DNA of 64,000 nt from Trueperaceae bacterium (lineage in GTDB: Bacteria > Deinococcota > Deinococci > Deinococcales > Trueperaceae), in NCBI GenBank assembly GCA_023954415.1, contig JAMLIB010000010.1, positions 62,001 through 126,000 of the forward strand, given 5' to 3'. Under the pieces are notes generated by a model that was not told the origin of the DNA, ran no database searches, and saw only the letters and a program-made list of their open reading frames with translations. A program made the translations under genes and the position numbers. Shown in pieces: positions 44,973 to 56,081 of this stretch (position 1 is the first letter of the stretch; every line of letters begins with the position of its first letter).

Positions 44973-45827
44973 ATGACGACCCTGGCGCTGGCCCTAGTCT
45001 TCGCCTCGGCCTTCCTGCACGCGACCTGGAACCTGCTGTCGAAGCGGGCGCGCGGCGGGGCGGAGTTCGTGTGGCTGTTCGCGAGCCTGACCGTGCTCGT
45101 CTACGCGCCGTTCGTGGCCGCTTACGCGCTCGTCTTCAAGCCCGCGCTCACCTGGACGCATGTGCTGCTGGCCGCCGTCTCGTCCGTGCTGCACATCCTC
45201 TACTTCGTGTTCCTGCAACGCGGCTACCGGCTCGGCGACCTCTCGCTCGTCTACCCGACGGCGCGGGGCAGCGGGCCGGCGCTGGCGACGGCGCTCGCGA
45301 TCCTCGTGCTGGGCGAGCGCCCCGGTCTCCAGGCGCTGCTGGGCACGCTGCTCGTCGTCGCGAGCGTGTTCGTCCTGGCCGGGGGCAAGGCCGGCGGTCG
45401 GCGGTCGCGCCCGGCCGTGGGCTACGGCCTGCTCACGGGCCTCTTCATAGGCGTCTACACGGTCTTCGACGGCTACGCGGTCCGGCACGCGGGCGTGACG
45501 CCGCTCGTCTTCACCTACCTTGGCGAGGTGGGGCGGGCGCTCCTGCTCCTGCCGTTCGCGTTCAGGCGCCCCGCCGTCGTCCGGCGGTTGTGGCGGGAGC
45601 ACAAGCGCGAGGCCATCGGCATCGCGACCTTGAGCCCGCTGGCTTACATCCTCGTGCTCACGGCCATGCAGTTCACGCCCGTCAGCCTCGTCGCCCCGGC
45701 GCGCGAGGTGAGCATCCTCATCGCCACGTTCTTCGGGCTGCGGCTGCTGGCGGAGGGGAACGTCAGGCGGCGCGCGCTCGGCGCCGTCGGCATGGTGGCC
45801 GGGGTCGCGCTCCTCGCACTGGCGTGA
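44973..45827 (+). CDS. EamA/DMT-family transporter
   Basis: 284 residues with ten hydrophobic segments arranged as two EamA repeats (each of five), e.g. ALVFASAFLHATWNLLSKRA and GLLTGLFIGVYTVFDGYAVR. The block DLSLVYPTARGSGPALATAL and the PLAYILVLTAM and TPVSLVAPAREVS segments are typical of this drug/metabolite superfamily. Substrate unknown. A 23-codon GTG frame ends in its ATG (ATGA) and could give translational coupling. Confidence 0.82.
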   Translation: MTTLALALVFASAFLHATWNLLSKRARGGAEFVWLFASLTVLVYAPFVAAYALVFKPALTWTHVLLAAVSSVLHILYFVFLQRGYRLGDLSLVYPTARGSGPALATALAILVLGERPGLQALLGTLLVVASVFVLAGGKAGGRRSRPAVGYGLLTGLFIGVYTVFDGYAVRHAGVTPLVFTYLGEVGRALLLLPFAFRRPAVVRRLWREHKREAIGIATLSPLAYILVLTAMQFTPVSLVAPAREVSILIATFFGLRLLAEGNVRRRALGAVGMVAGVALLALA

Positions 45828-45986
45828 ACCCGCGCACCGGCCTTCAGGTAGGGGCGGAGGGCGCGTGCGGAAGGCGCCCGGCGCGGCGCGGAAGACGGCC
45901 CTCACGGAGCCGAGGTCCCTCGCAAGAGTTCGGGCGGCGCCCCGCTTGGGGGCGCCGCCCGTCGTCGAAGTCAGCCGGCCGAGAGC

Positions 45987-46172
45987 TCAGCGGCTGCGAC
46001 GGCTGCTGCTGCGCCAGGCGCGCGTCACCGCGGTGACCGTCGTGGGCTGGTTGGCCCAGTAGTGGTCGTTGCGCGGGGCGCGCTCGCCGTCGAAGTAGCC
46101 GGCGCGGCGCAGGGCGGAGCCGGTGACGGGGCGGAGGATGGAACGGTGGACGTGCTCGATACTGGAGAACAT
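45987..46172 (-). CDS. Small protein of unknown function
   Basis: 61 residues, basic, with no membrane segment: MFSSIEHVHRSILRPVTGSA, then RNDHYWANQPTTVTAVTRAW and a Ser/Arg-rich tail. It is included because AAGGAGGAG lies four bases before the ATG, one of the strongest ribosome binding sites in the window, and because a promoter with a palindromic operator lies ~200 bases upstream (46371-46400). No family was recognised. Part of its tail may be low-complexity coding. Confidence 0.55.
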   Translation of the reverse strand: MFSSIEHVHRSILRPVTGSALRRAGYFDGERAPRNDHYWANQPTTVTAVTRAWRSSSRRSR

Positions 46173-46370
46173 GGTCTCCTCCTTCGTGGGTGTCAGGCGC
46201 GGTGACCGTCGGCCGGGCAGCGCGCTGCTCTACGAACCCGTGATTGGGGTCGGATCAGGATGGGTTTGTCGGTGGTAGCGCGGGCGTGGCCCGCGTTCAC
46301 GTCTCCCAGGGCCCGTTGACTGAGAGGGCGGAACCCTGGACGCCTCGGAGCCTGACCCGAAGCGGCAAGC
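46173..46370 (-). other. Long structured leader before the 61-aa gene
   Basis: About 190 bases would be transcribed before the small gene. They contain a CGCGGGC-GTG-GCCCGCG hairpin and CCAGGG/CCCTGG complementary segments. It may be a regulatory leader, but no riboswitch family could be assigned. Confidence 0.3.
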
Positions 46371-46400
46371 ATGCTACCAGATTCACAAGTTCCTTGTGAA
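46371..46400 (-). promoter_or_regulatory. Promoter with 19-bp palindromic operator
   Basis: TTCACAAGTTCCTTGTGAA (46382-46400) is a perfect inverted repeat with 8-bp arms. On the minus strand TTCACA and TAGCAT (46371-46376) are 18 bases apart, so the palindrome fills the promoter spacer, as expected of a repressor site. The G8-domain gene starts 53 bases away on the other strand and could share it. Confidence 0.5.
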
Positions 46401-46440
46401 GCCCCGGATTACTTCACACCAGAAGACCCACCCGACCCTC

Positions 46441-46446
46441 TAACCT
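46441..46446 (+). promoter_or_regulatory. -10 box (TAACCT) for G8-domain gene
   Basis: TAACCT followed by six bases and the ATG at 46453, the leaderless arrangement. Confidence 0.45.
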
Positions 46447-46452
46447 TGGCCG

Positions 46453-49194
46453 ATGACCCGCCTGTCCCCCGTCAGGTCCGTCACCCTCCTCTTCTGCGTG
46501 GTCGCGCTCTCCGCCTGCGGCGGTGTCGGCCCACGTTCTCCGTCAGGCTGCACCGGCACGGCCTGCTGCATGGCGAGCCACCACGCCGTGGCCGCCTCGA
46601 GCGGGCTGGGCACCCACACGCTCGCCCAGCTCGTCGCCACCGGCGGCGCGCCCGCCGCGTCGGCCGGCGCGCCGCTCCCCAGCCCTACTCCCACGCGCGC
46701 CTGGTCGGACAGCGCCGGCTGGCCGGGCGGCGTACTGCCGGCCGAGGGCGACGACGTCGTCGTCCACGAGGGCGAGGTCGTGCTCCTGGACGTATCGCCG
46801 CCGCCGCTCGGTGGCCTCACCATCGAGGGCGCGCTCGTGTTCGCGCGCCAGGACCTCGAGCTCGCGGCCGACCACGTCATGGTGCACGGGTCGCTCCACA
46901 TCGGCTCGCAGACGGAGCCGTTCCTCCAGCGCGCCGTCGTGACGCTCACGGGCTCGCGGCGCCCCGACGACGGCTGCCTCGGCGGCAGTTACCTGGCCGT
47001 CATAGGCGGCAGCCTGGAGCTGTACGGGGACCCGACCGGCAGCAGTTGGACCAGGCTGGCAGCCACGGCGGCGGCGGGTGCCACGAGCATCGCCGTGGAC
47101 GACGCCGCCGGCTGGCAACCGGGCGACAGGCTGGCCATCGCCTCGACGGACTTCTACACCGACCAGAGCGAGGGCGGCACGCGCAAGGACGGCCAGGTCG
47201 AGGAGCGGCTCGTGACCGCGGTGGACGGGAACCGGCTCCAACTGGACTCGCCGCTGACCTACGAGCACTACGGTGAGGCCCAGGAGTTCGCGGCGGCGGC
47301 CGGGCTCCCGACGACGGTCCTGGAGTCGCGGGCGGAGGTCGTGCGCCTCACGCGCAACGTCACGGTGCAGGGCCGGGCGGAGACGGCCGACCCGGCAGAC
47401 CCCGACTACAAGTACGGCGGTCACATCATGGCGATGGGCGCGAGCAGCGTGCACCTCGACTCGGTAGAGCTGACGCGCATGGGCCAGGCCGGGGTCCTGC
47501 TGCGCTACCCCGTCCACTGGCACCTGATGGGCGACGCCGGCGCGGGCAGCTTCGTCCGGAACTCGAGCCTGCACGACCTGTACAACCGCTGCGTGACCAT
47601 CCACGGCACCAACGGGGTGCTGCTGGACAGGAACGCCGCGTACAACACGTTCGGTCACTGCTACTTCCTCGAGGACGGCGCCGAGAGCGGCAACGTGCTG
47701 CGGGGCAACCTCGCCTTGCAGGTGCGCGAGCCGGTCGGGCAGGACGCCCTCCTCCCCTCCGACACGGGCTACCTCGGACCCGCCGCGTTCTGGGTGACGA
47801 ACCCGGCCAACGACCTGATCGGCAACGTCGCCGCGTCCTCTGACGGCTCCGGCTTCTGGTACGCGCTGCCCGAGCACCCGACGGGCCCGTCGTTCCGCGT
47901 CTTCGACGGCGCCAACACGTGGCCGCGGCGCACGCCGCTCGGCGTGTTCGAGGGCAACCTCGCGCACTCGAACATGCAGGACGGCCTGCACGTCGACCGG
48001 GGACCGCGGGCGAGCGACCTGGCGCCGGAGACGACCTACTACGACCCGCGCGTCGACCCAGCCGATCGCGACTCCGCCCCCGTCCAGGCCGTGTTCTCCG
48101 GCTACGTCGCCTACAAGCACCGGAGCACGGCCGCCTGGTTCCGCGGCGCGAACGCCGTGCTGCGGGGCGCGCTGCTGGCCGACAACGCCATCGGCGTCAC
48201 GTTCGCTTCCCGCGCCTCCGGGCTCGAGGACAGCGTGGTGATCGGCGAGACGGCCAACCGCGGCTCGCCGCGGGGTTGGGAGCCGAAGGGCGCCGACGGC
48301 CGCACGCTGCCGCGGCACTGGCAGCCCGACTTCGCGATCCGCGGCTTCGAGTTCTACGACGGGCCCGTGCTCGTGAGGAACACGTACTTCGGGGCCTTCG
48401 AGCCGAACGCCGTGCGTGGGGCGGGCGCGATCAGCGCCCTCGACTACACGTCGTTCTCCATGAGCCCGGCGTCCTACGCAGAGGGGCTCAGGTTCGACCC
48501 GGCCACGAACCGCGTGCGCTTCGAGACGCGCGACATGAGCGGGTACGACCCGACGAAGACGGACTCGGGCGAGGACGGCTACCGCAGCGCCGTGTTCAAG
48601 GACGTTGACGGTAGCGTGACGGGCGCGGCGGGCCGTTACGTGACCGTCACCAACCCCGTGCTGGCCGCGCCGTCGTGCGCCTACCGCGAGGACTGGAACG
48701 CCAACGTCTGCGACGGCCGCTACGCCGGCCTCACGTTCAGCGACGACGGCCCCGTGGCCCAAGGGTTCACCCCGCTCACGCTCACGCGGGCGGGCGAAGC
48801 GGCGGGGCACGTCATCTACGGCAGCCCGAACGGCGGGCCGTCGGTGCCGAACGACCACTACCGGAGCGTGGTGCGGCTCGGCTACGAGTACCGCTACGAG
48901 CACACGCGCGGCACCCCTGCCAACTTCAGCGTCGACCTCGGCGACGTGGCTAAGGGCGACCGGCTGGTCGTGAGCATGCCTTACGTCGGCACGGACACCC
49001 CTTACGTCTACCGCGACTGGTGGATCGACGGGCGCAACCTCATGCCGGCCTACTGGAGCCTGGCGACGCTACGCGACGGGGCGGACAGCGGCTACTTCCT
49101 CGACCCTGGCGCCGGCCGCCTCTACCTGCTCCTCGTGCAGCAGGGCGACAGGGATTACGCGCGGCTCACCGTGTGCCAGAAGGCGGGCTGCTAG
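46453..49194 (+). CDS. G8-domain, beta-helix lipoprotein (CEMIP/TMEM2-like)
   Basis: 913 residues. A lipoprotein signal ends in LSAC (Cys22). A G8 domain follows at about 75-200 (WSDSAGWPGGVLPAEGDDVV, VLLDVSPPPLGGLTIEGAL, GSLHIGSQTEPF), then a long right-handed beta-helix with GGHIMAMGASSVHLDSVELT, RYPVHWHLMGDAG and GTNGVLLDRNAAYNTFGHCY. G8 plus beta-helix with a YPVH(F/W)H segment is the layout of animal CEMIP and TMEM2, which bind or cut hyaluronan. A C-terminal ~150-residue strand-rich domain and a terminal Cys pair are present. It should lie on the outer face and act on a polysaccharide. TAACCT six bases before the ATG gives a leaderless promoter. Confidence 0.8.
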   Translation: MTRLSPVRSVTLLFCVVALSACGGVGPRSPSGCTGTACCMASHHAVAASSGLGTHTLAQLVATGGAPAASAGAPLPSPTPTRAWSDSAGWPGGVLPAEGDDVVVHEGEVVLLDVSPPPLGGLTIEGALVFARQDLELAADHVMVHGSLHIGSQTEPFLQRAVVTLTGSRRPDDGCLGGSYLAVIGGSLELYGDPTGSSWTRLAATAAAGATSIAVDDAAGWQPGDRLAIASTDFYTDQSEGGTRKDGQVEERLVTAVDGNRLQLDSPLTYEHYGEAQEFAAAAGLPTTVLESRAEVVRLTRNVTVQGRAETADPADPDYKYGGHIMAMGASSVHLDSVELTRMGQAGVLLRYPVHWHLMGDAGAGSFVRNSSLHDLYNRCVTIHGTNGVLLDRNAAYNTFGHCYFLEDGAESGNVLRGNLALQVREPVGQDALLPSDTGYLGPAAFWVTNPANDLIGNVAASSDGSGFWYALPEHPTGPSFRVFDGANTWPRRTPLGVFEGNLAHSNMQDGLHVDRGPRASDLAPETTYYDPRVDPADRDSAPVQAVFSGYVAYKHRSTAAWFRGANAVLRGALLADNAIGVTFASRASGLEDSVVIGETANRGSPRGWEPKGADGRTLPRHWQPDFAIRGFEFYDGPVLVRNTYFGAFEPNAVRGAGAISALDYTSFSMSPASYAEGLRFDPATNRVRFETRDMSGYDPTKTDSGEDGYRSAVFKDVDGSVTGAAGRYVTVTNPVLAAPSCAYREDWNANVCDGRYAGLTFSDDGPVAQGFTPLTLTRAGEAAGHVIYGSPNGGPSVPNDHYRSVVRLGYEYRYEHTRGTPANFSVDLGDVAKGDRLVVSMPYVGTDTPYVYRDWWIDGRNLMPAYWSLATLRDGADSGYFLDPGAGRLYLLLVQQGDRDYARLTVCQKAGC

Positions 49195-49200
49195 GCGCGC

Positions 49201-49619
49201 TCACTCGGGGTCCTGCTCGAGGAGCCTCGACCCTTCCTCGTCGGCGTCGACCTGCTGGAGGCGGCGCCGCAGGTGCCCGCGGCGCTCGGGGCTGCGCAGG
49301 GCCTGGTCGTCGATCGGTTCCATGAACACGAGCAGGAGCTCGAAGCTCTCGCGCGAGAACGTGCTGCGCAGCACGTGCAGGTCGAACTCCAGCTCGTCCT
49401 CGAGCTGGCCGGGCAGCGCCAGGACGGCGTCGCGGTCGCCCTTCAGGAGGACCATGGCCACGTCCGTGGCGCGCCGCCCCTCGCCGAAGCTCACCTTCAC
49501 GCCGCTACGCAACGCCCGTTGCAAGATGACGGCCTGCGCCTTGACGATGCGCCCGTAGAGGTCGTCGTCCACGGCCTTCCGGGGCGCGGCGCGCGCGCCG
49601 TCTGGCGCGCCCTCCGGCA

Positions 49620-49620
<1 letters not shown>
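49201..49620 (-). CDS. Hypothetical protein coupled to proS
   Basis: 139 residues. Its ATG shares a base with the proS stop (TGATG), so it is translated after proS. It reads DDDLYGRIVKAQAVILQRAL, GVKVSFGEGRRATDVAMVLL, DAVLALPGQLEDELEFDLHV and ESFELLLVFMEP, a soluble alpha/beta protein with an Arg/Glu-rich tail. No family was recognised. The coupling suggests a role linked to translation or simply co-expression. Confidence 0.65.
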
Positions 49621-52729
<3,109 letters not shown>

Positions 52730-52870
52730 GTCGGCATTCTGGCATGCGGTCCTGGTAGCGCCGTGAGCGGCGCCGTCGGGCGTGTCCGCGCGGCCCGCCG
52801 CGTGCAGCCTCGTCGACCCGGTAGCGCCGCGAGCCACCCTCGCCGCTCGCCCCGGTTACCCTTCTCAACC

Positions 52871-53575
52871 ATGAAGGTAGAGATCTGGTCCGACATCGCC
52901 TGCCCCTGGTGCTACATCGGCAAGACGCGCTTCGAGAAGGCGCTCGCCGCCTACGAGCATGCCGGCGAGGTCGAGGTCGTCTGGCGCTCGTTCGAGCTGC
53001 AGCCGGACGCGCCGCGTAAGGCGGCAGGCGGCACGGCGGAGCACCTGATGGCGAAGTACGGCCGCTCGCGCGCCCAGGTGCTCGAGATGATGGAACGCGT
53101 CAGCGAGGTAGCCGCTTCCGAGGGGCTCGAGTTCCACCTCGACAAGGGGGTCGCCGCCAACACGTTCGACGCCCACCGGCTCGTGCACTACGGCACGAGC
53201 GTCGGCCGGGGCGAGGCCGTCATGCGGCGCCTCATGCGCGCCTACCAGAGCGAGGGCGAGGACCTCTCGGATCACGCGGCGCTCGCTCGGTTGGCCGTCG
53301 AGGCCGGCCTCGAGGAGAGCGGCGTGCGCGAGGTCCTCGCGAGCGACGCGTTCTCCGACGCCGTGCGGGCCGACGAGCGCCGCGCCCGCACGCTCGGCGT
53401 CGACGGCGTGCCGTTCTTCGTGTTCGACGAGGCGCACGGCGTGTCCGGCGCCCAGCCGACCGAGTTCTTCCTCTCGGCGCTGCGGCAGCTCGGGCCCCAG
53501 GTCAAGCCGCTCACCATGCACGGCGCGGAGGGGCCCGTGTGCGACGAGGACGGCTGCGAGCTGCCGCGAGCCTGA
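52871..53575 (+). CDS. frnE: FrnE-like DsbA-family disulfide oxidoreductase
   Basis: 234 residues. A thioredoxin-like protein with an inserted helical domain: EIWSDIACPWCYIGKTRFEK (CPWC at 11-14), WRSFELQPDAP, NTFDAHRLVHYG, VDGVPFFVFD. A second cysteine pair, CDEDGC (224-229), stands at the C-terminus. The same CX2C plus C-terminal CX4C set was described for Deinococcus radiodurans FrnE, a cytoplasmic disulfide isomerase tied to oxidative-stress tolerance. TACCCT eight bases before the ATG is a likely -10 box. Confidence 0.87.
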   Translation: MKVEIWSDIACPWCYIGKTRFEKALAAYEHAGEVEVVWRSFELQPDAPRKAAGGTAEHLMAKYGRSRAQVLEMMERVSEVAASEGLEFHLDKGVAANTFDAHRLVHYGTSVGRGEAVMRRLMRAYQSEGEDLSDHAALARLAVEAGLEESGVREVLASDAFSDAVRADERRARTLGVDGVPFFVFDEAHGVSGAQPTEFFLSALRQLGPQVKPLTMHGAEGPVCDEDGCELPRA

Positions 53576-53713
53576 CGCGCGCGTCGAACGGCCGGGTCTG
53601 GCGCCCCGCCGGCCCCACCTTCCGGCCCTCCGGCCCGTCTTCTGCCGGCCCGCCAGCGCCATCTTCTGGCCTGCCCGCCCGAACCGGTCTGTCCCGACCG
53701 TCCGAGCCGGTGC

Positions 53714-53719
53714 TATACT
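53714..53719 (+). promoter_or_regulatory. -10 box (TATACT) of metG leader
   Basis: TATACT lies ten bases before the ATG of a short leader ORF, so transcription should start at or just before it, about 210 bases upstream of metG. Confidence 0.55.
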
Positions 53720-53729
53720 CCCCGGCAGC

Positions 53730-53771
53730 ATGGCGTCGCGAATGCTGAACACCCGCCCTGTAAGCGACTGA
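53730..53771 (+). CDS. Putative metG leader peptide (MASRMLNTRPVSD)
   Basis: A 13-codon frame with Met at codons 1 and 5 sits directly behind the promoter. CGCCCTG (53754-53760, inside codons 9-11) can pair with CAGGGCG (53792-53798), part of the following terminator stem. A ribosome held at Met codon 5 would thus favour the antiterminator, whereas full translation would cover it. This is the logic of ribosome-mediated attenuation. Confidence 0.45.
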   Translation: MASRMLNTRPVSD

Positions 53772-53792
53772 CCCAAGCAGGTCGGTATGCCC

Positions 53793-53829
53793 AGGGCGCC
53801 GTGGACCGCATCCGGCGCCCTTCTTGTTC
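53793..53829 (+). terminator. Attenuator-like terminator before metG
   Basis: A perfect 9-bp stem AGGGCGCCG / CGGCGCCCT with an 11-base loop, followed by TCTTGTTC. It lies ~100 bases upstream of the metG start, so it would stop transcription before the gene. Confidence 0.65.
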
Positions 53830-53927
53830 CTGCTCGACGCTCACCGGCGCCCCTCACCGCCGGCCCGGGCTTCGAGGCAGCGGCCAAGCCAGCCGCCCAG
53901 GCGAGCGCGGCACGGAGGACACGCGAG

Positions 53928-56081
53928 ATGCAGGACACCGTTGTCGACCTAAGCGCGCAGAGCGTGGAGAGCCCCTCGCAGGCACCGGAACCGGCCCCGG
54001 CTGAGGTCCAGGCGCCGCGCGGTCGCGGCACGTACTACGCCACGACGCCCATCTTCTACGTGAACGCGGCGCCGCACATCGGCCACGCGTACACCACCAT
54101 CCTCGTCGACGTCGTGACGCGCTACCACCGCCTCAAGGGCGACGACACGTTCTTCCTGACCGGCACGGACGAGCACGGCGAGAAGATCCAGAAGGCCGCG
54201 GAGGCCGCCGGCGAGTCGCCGCAGGCCTACACGGACCAGGTGAGCGGAGAGTTCCGCGCCACGTGGGACCGACTAGGGATCCGTTACGACGACTTCATCA
54301 GGACCACCGAACCGCGCCACAAGAAGGTCGTGCAAGAGGTCCTGCAGCGCGTGTACGACAACGGCGACATCGTCTTCGGCGAGTACGCCGGCCTGTACTG
54401 CGTCAAGTGCGAGCGCTACTACACGGACAAGGAGCTCGTCGACGGCAAGTGCCCGCAGCACGAGATCGAGCCCGAGTACCGCACGGAGGCGAACTACTTC
54501 TTCCGCATGGAGAAGTACCGCCTGTGGCTCCGCGACCTCCTCACCGACCAGCCCGACCTGATCCGACCCGAGCGCTACCGCAACGAGGTCCTCGCCATGC
54601 TGCGCGAGCCCGTCGGCGACCTCTCCATCAGCCGCCCCCGCAGCCGCGTGCCGTGGGGCATCCCGCTGCCGTGGGACGAGGAGCACGTCACCTACGTGTG
54701 GTTCGACGCGCTCATCAACTACTACTCGGCCCTGGAGAGCCGCGGCACGACCGCGCGCTTCTGGCCGCACGTGGAGCACTTCATCGCGAAGGACATCGTC
54801 AAGCCGCACGGGCTCTTCTGGCCCATCATGCTGAAGGCGGCCGGCATCCCGGTCTTCAAGCACCTGAACGTGCACGGCTACTGGCTCATCGACGACCGCA
54901 AGATCAGCAAGTCGCTCGGCAACGCCGTCAAGCCCCTCGACCTCCTGGAGAAGTACGGCAACGACGCCTTCCGCTACTTCCTGCTCCGCGACATGGCGTT
55001 CGGGCTCGACTCGAGCTTCACGGAGCCGGCCATCGCCGAGCGCATCAACGCCGACCTCGCGAACGACCTTGGCAACCTCCTCAACCGCACTCTAGGCATG
55101 CTGGGCCGTTACCGCGCGGGGCGGGTGCCTAGGGCGGGGCGGCCGGAGCCCATCGACCAGGAGCTCATCGACGCGTTCCTCACCCTCCCCGCCCTCTTCG
55201 CTCAGCAGTTCGAGGCCCTGCAGTTCGACCGGGCCATCGAGAGCGTCATGGAGGCCGTGCGCAAGGCAAACAAGTACATCGCCGACACGAAGCCGTGGGA
55301 GCTGGCACGTAGCGAGGACACGGCCGCGCGGCTGGACACCGTGCTCAACACCCTCGTGGAGGCCCTGCGCTGCGCAAGCATCCTGCTGGAGCCGATCATC
55401 CCCGAGAAGGCGCACGAGCTGCGCAAGCAACTGGGCATCGGCAACGCCCCGTACGACCTCGGCTCGGCCGGCGAGTGGGGCCTCATAGCCCCGGGCACGC
55501 TCACGCAGCCGGGCGACCCGCTCTTCCCACGCATCGACCTCGAGGAGCTCGCGCGCTCCATCGCCGCGCCGGAGGCAGCTGCGGCGGCGGCCCCTGGCGC
55601 CCCAGCCTCCGGCGCTGCGGCGGGTCCCGGCGCGTCCGGTTCGTATGCGCCGGTCGCTTTGGCTGGTTCGGTCACGGCTGGTTCGGCCACGGCTGGTTCG
55701 GCCACGGCTGGTTCGGCCACGGCAGCGGTCGCAGTCGCGGCGCTCGAGCACAAGGCGGAGGTCGAGTACACGGACTTCGCCAAGCTGGAACTCCGCGTGG
55801 TGACGGTCGAGAAGGCCGAGCAGCACCCTAACGCCGACAAGCTCCTCGTCCTGACGGTCAGCATGGGACCGGAGACCCGCACCATCGTGAGCGGCATAAA
55901 GGCGCACTACGACCCGGCCGACCTGGTGGGCAAGAAGCTCGTCGCCGTGGCCAACCTGAAGCCGGTGAAGCTCCGGGGCATCGTGAGCCAGGGGATGATC
56001 CTCTCCGGCGAGGGACCCGACGGCACGCTGGGGCTCATCACGTTGGAACGCGACCTGCCGGACGGCAGCGAGGTGCGGTAG
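53928..56081 (+). CDS. metG: Methionyl-tRNA synthetase with C-terminal tRNA-binding domain
   Basis: 717 residues from an ATG nine bases after GGAGG; the longer frame upstream would cover the terminator and is rejected. Class I motifs are NAAPHIGHAYTTILVDVVTR (HIGH) and DDRKISKSLGNAVKP (KISKS). A zinc-type knuckle has YCVKCERYY and GKCPQHE. The anticodon domain follows, then a Trbp111-type domain (about 615-717: DFAKLELRVVTVEKAEQHPN, VSGIKAHYDP). The joining linker is Ala/Gly-rich with a fourfold repeat. It charges tRNA-Met and is probably controlled by the leader described at 53730-53829. Confidence 0.95.
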   Translation: MQDTVVDLSAQSVESPSQAPEPAPAEVQAPRGRGTYYATTPIFYVNAAPHIGHAYTTILVDVVTRYHRLKGDDTFFLTGTDEHGEKIQKAAEAAGESPQAYTDQVSGEFRATWDRLGIRYDDFIRTTEPRHKKVVQEVLQRVYDNGDIVFGEYAGLYCVKCERYYTDKELVDGKCPQHEIEPEYRTEANYFFRMEKYRLWLRDLLTDQPDLIRPERYRNEVLAMLREPVGDLSISRPRSRVPWGIPLPWDEEHVTYVWFDALINYYSALESRGTTARFWPHVEHFIAKDIVKPHGLFWPIMLKAAGIPVFKHLNVHGYWLIDDRKISKSLGNAVKPLDLLEKYGNDAFRYFLLRDMAFGLDSSFTEPAIAERINADLANDLGNLLNRTLGMLGRYRAGRVPRAGRPEPIDQELIDAFLTLPALFAQQFEALQFDRAIESVMEAVRKANKYIADTKPWELARSEDTAARLDTVLNTLVEALRCASILLEPIIPEKAHELRKQLGIGNAPYDLGSAGEWGLIAPGTLTQPGDPLFPRIDLEELARSIAAPEAAAAAAPGAPASGAAAGPGASGSYAPVALAGSVTAGSATAGSATAGSATAAVAVAALEHKAEVEYTDFAKLELRVVTVEKAEQHPNADKLLVLTVSMGPETRTIVSGIKAHYDPADLVGKKLVAVANLKPVKLRGIVSQGMILSGEGPDGTLGLITLERDLPDGSEVR
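55661..55720 (+). repeat. Four tandem 15-bp repeats in metG linker
   Basis: GGCTGGTTCGGCCAC occurs four times in a row (the first copy with GTCAC), coding for AGSAT-type repeats between the synthetase core and the tRNA-binding domain. Copy number could vary between strains without breaking the frame. Confidence 0.85.

Noticed and set aside
46305-46342. Guanidine-I (ykkC) riboswitch on the minus strand, from AGGGTTCCG and GGGAGA
   Set aside because: Only two short blocks match; spacing and the other conserved segments of the family are missing.
53720-53830. T-box riboswitch before metG, suggested by GTGGACCGC near the terminator
   Set aside because: There is no Stem I, no specifier loop and no full TGGNACCGCG antiterminator, and the leader is too short.
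55661-55720. CRISPR-like repeats in metG
   Set aside because: They are four contiguous 15-bp units without spacers, in frame within a coding linker.
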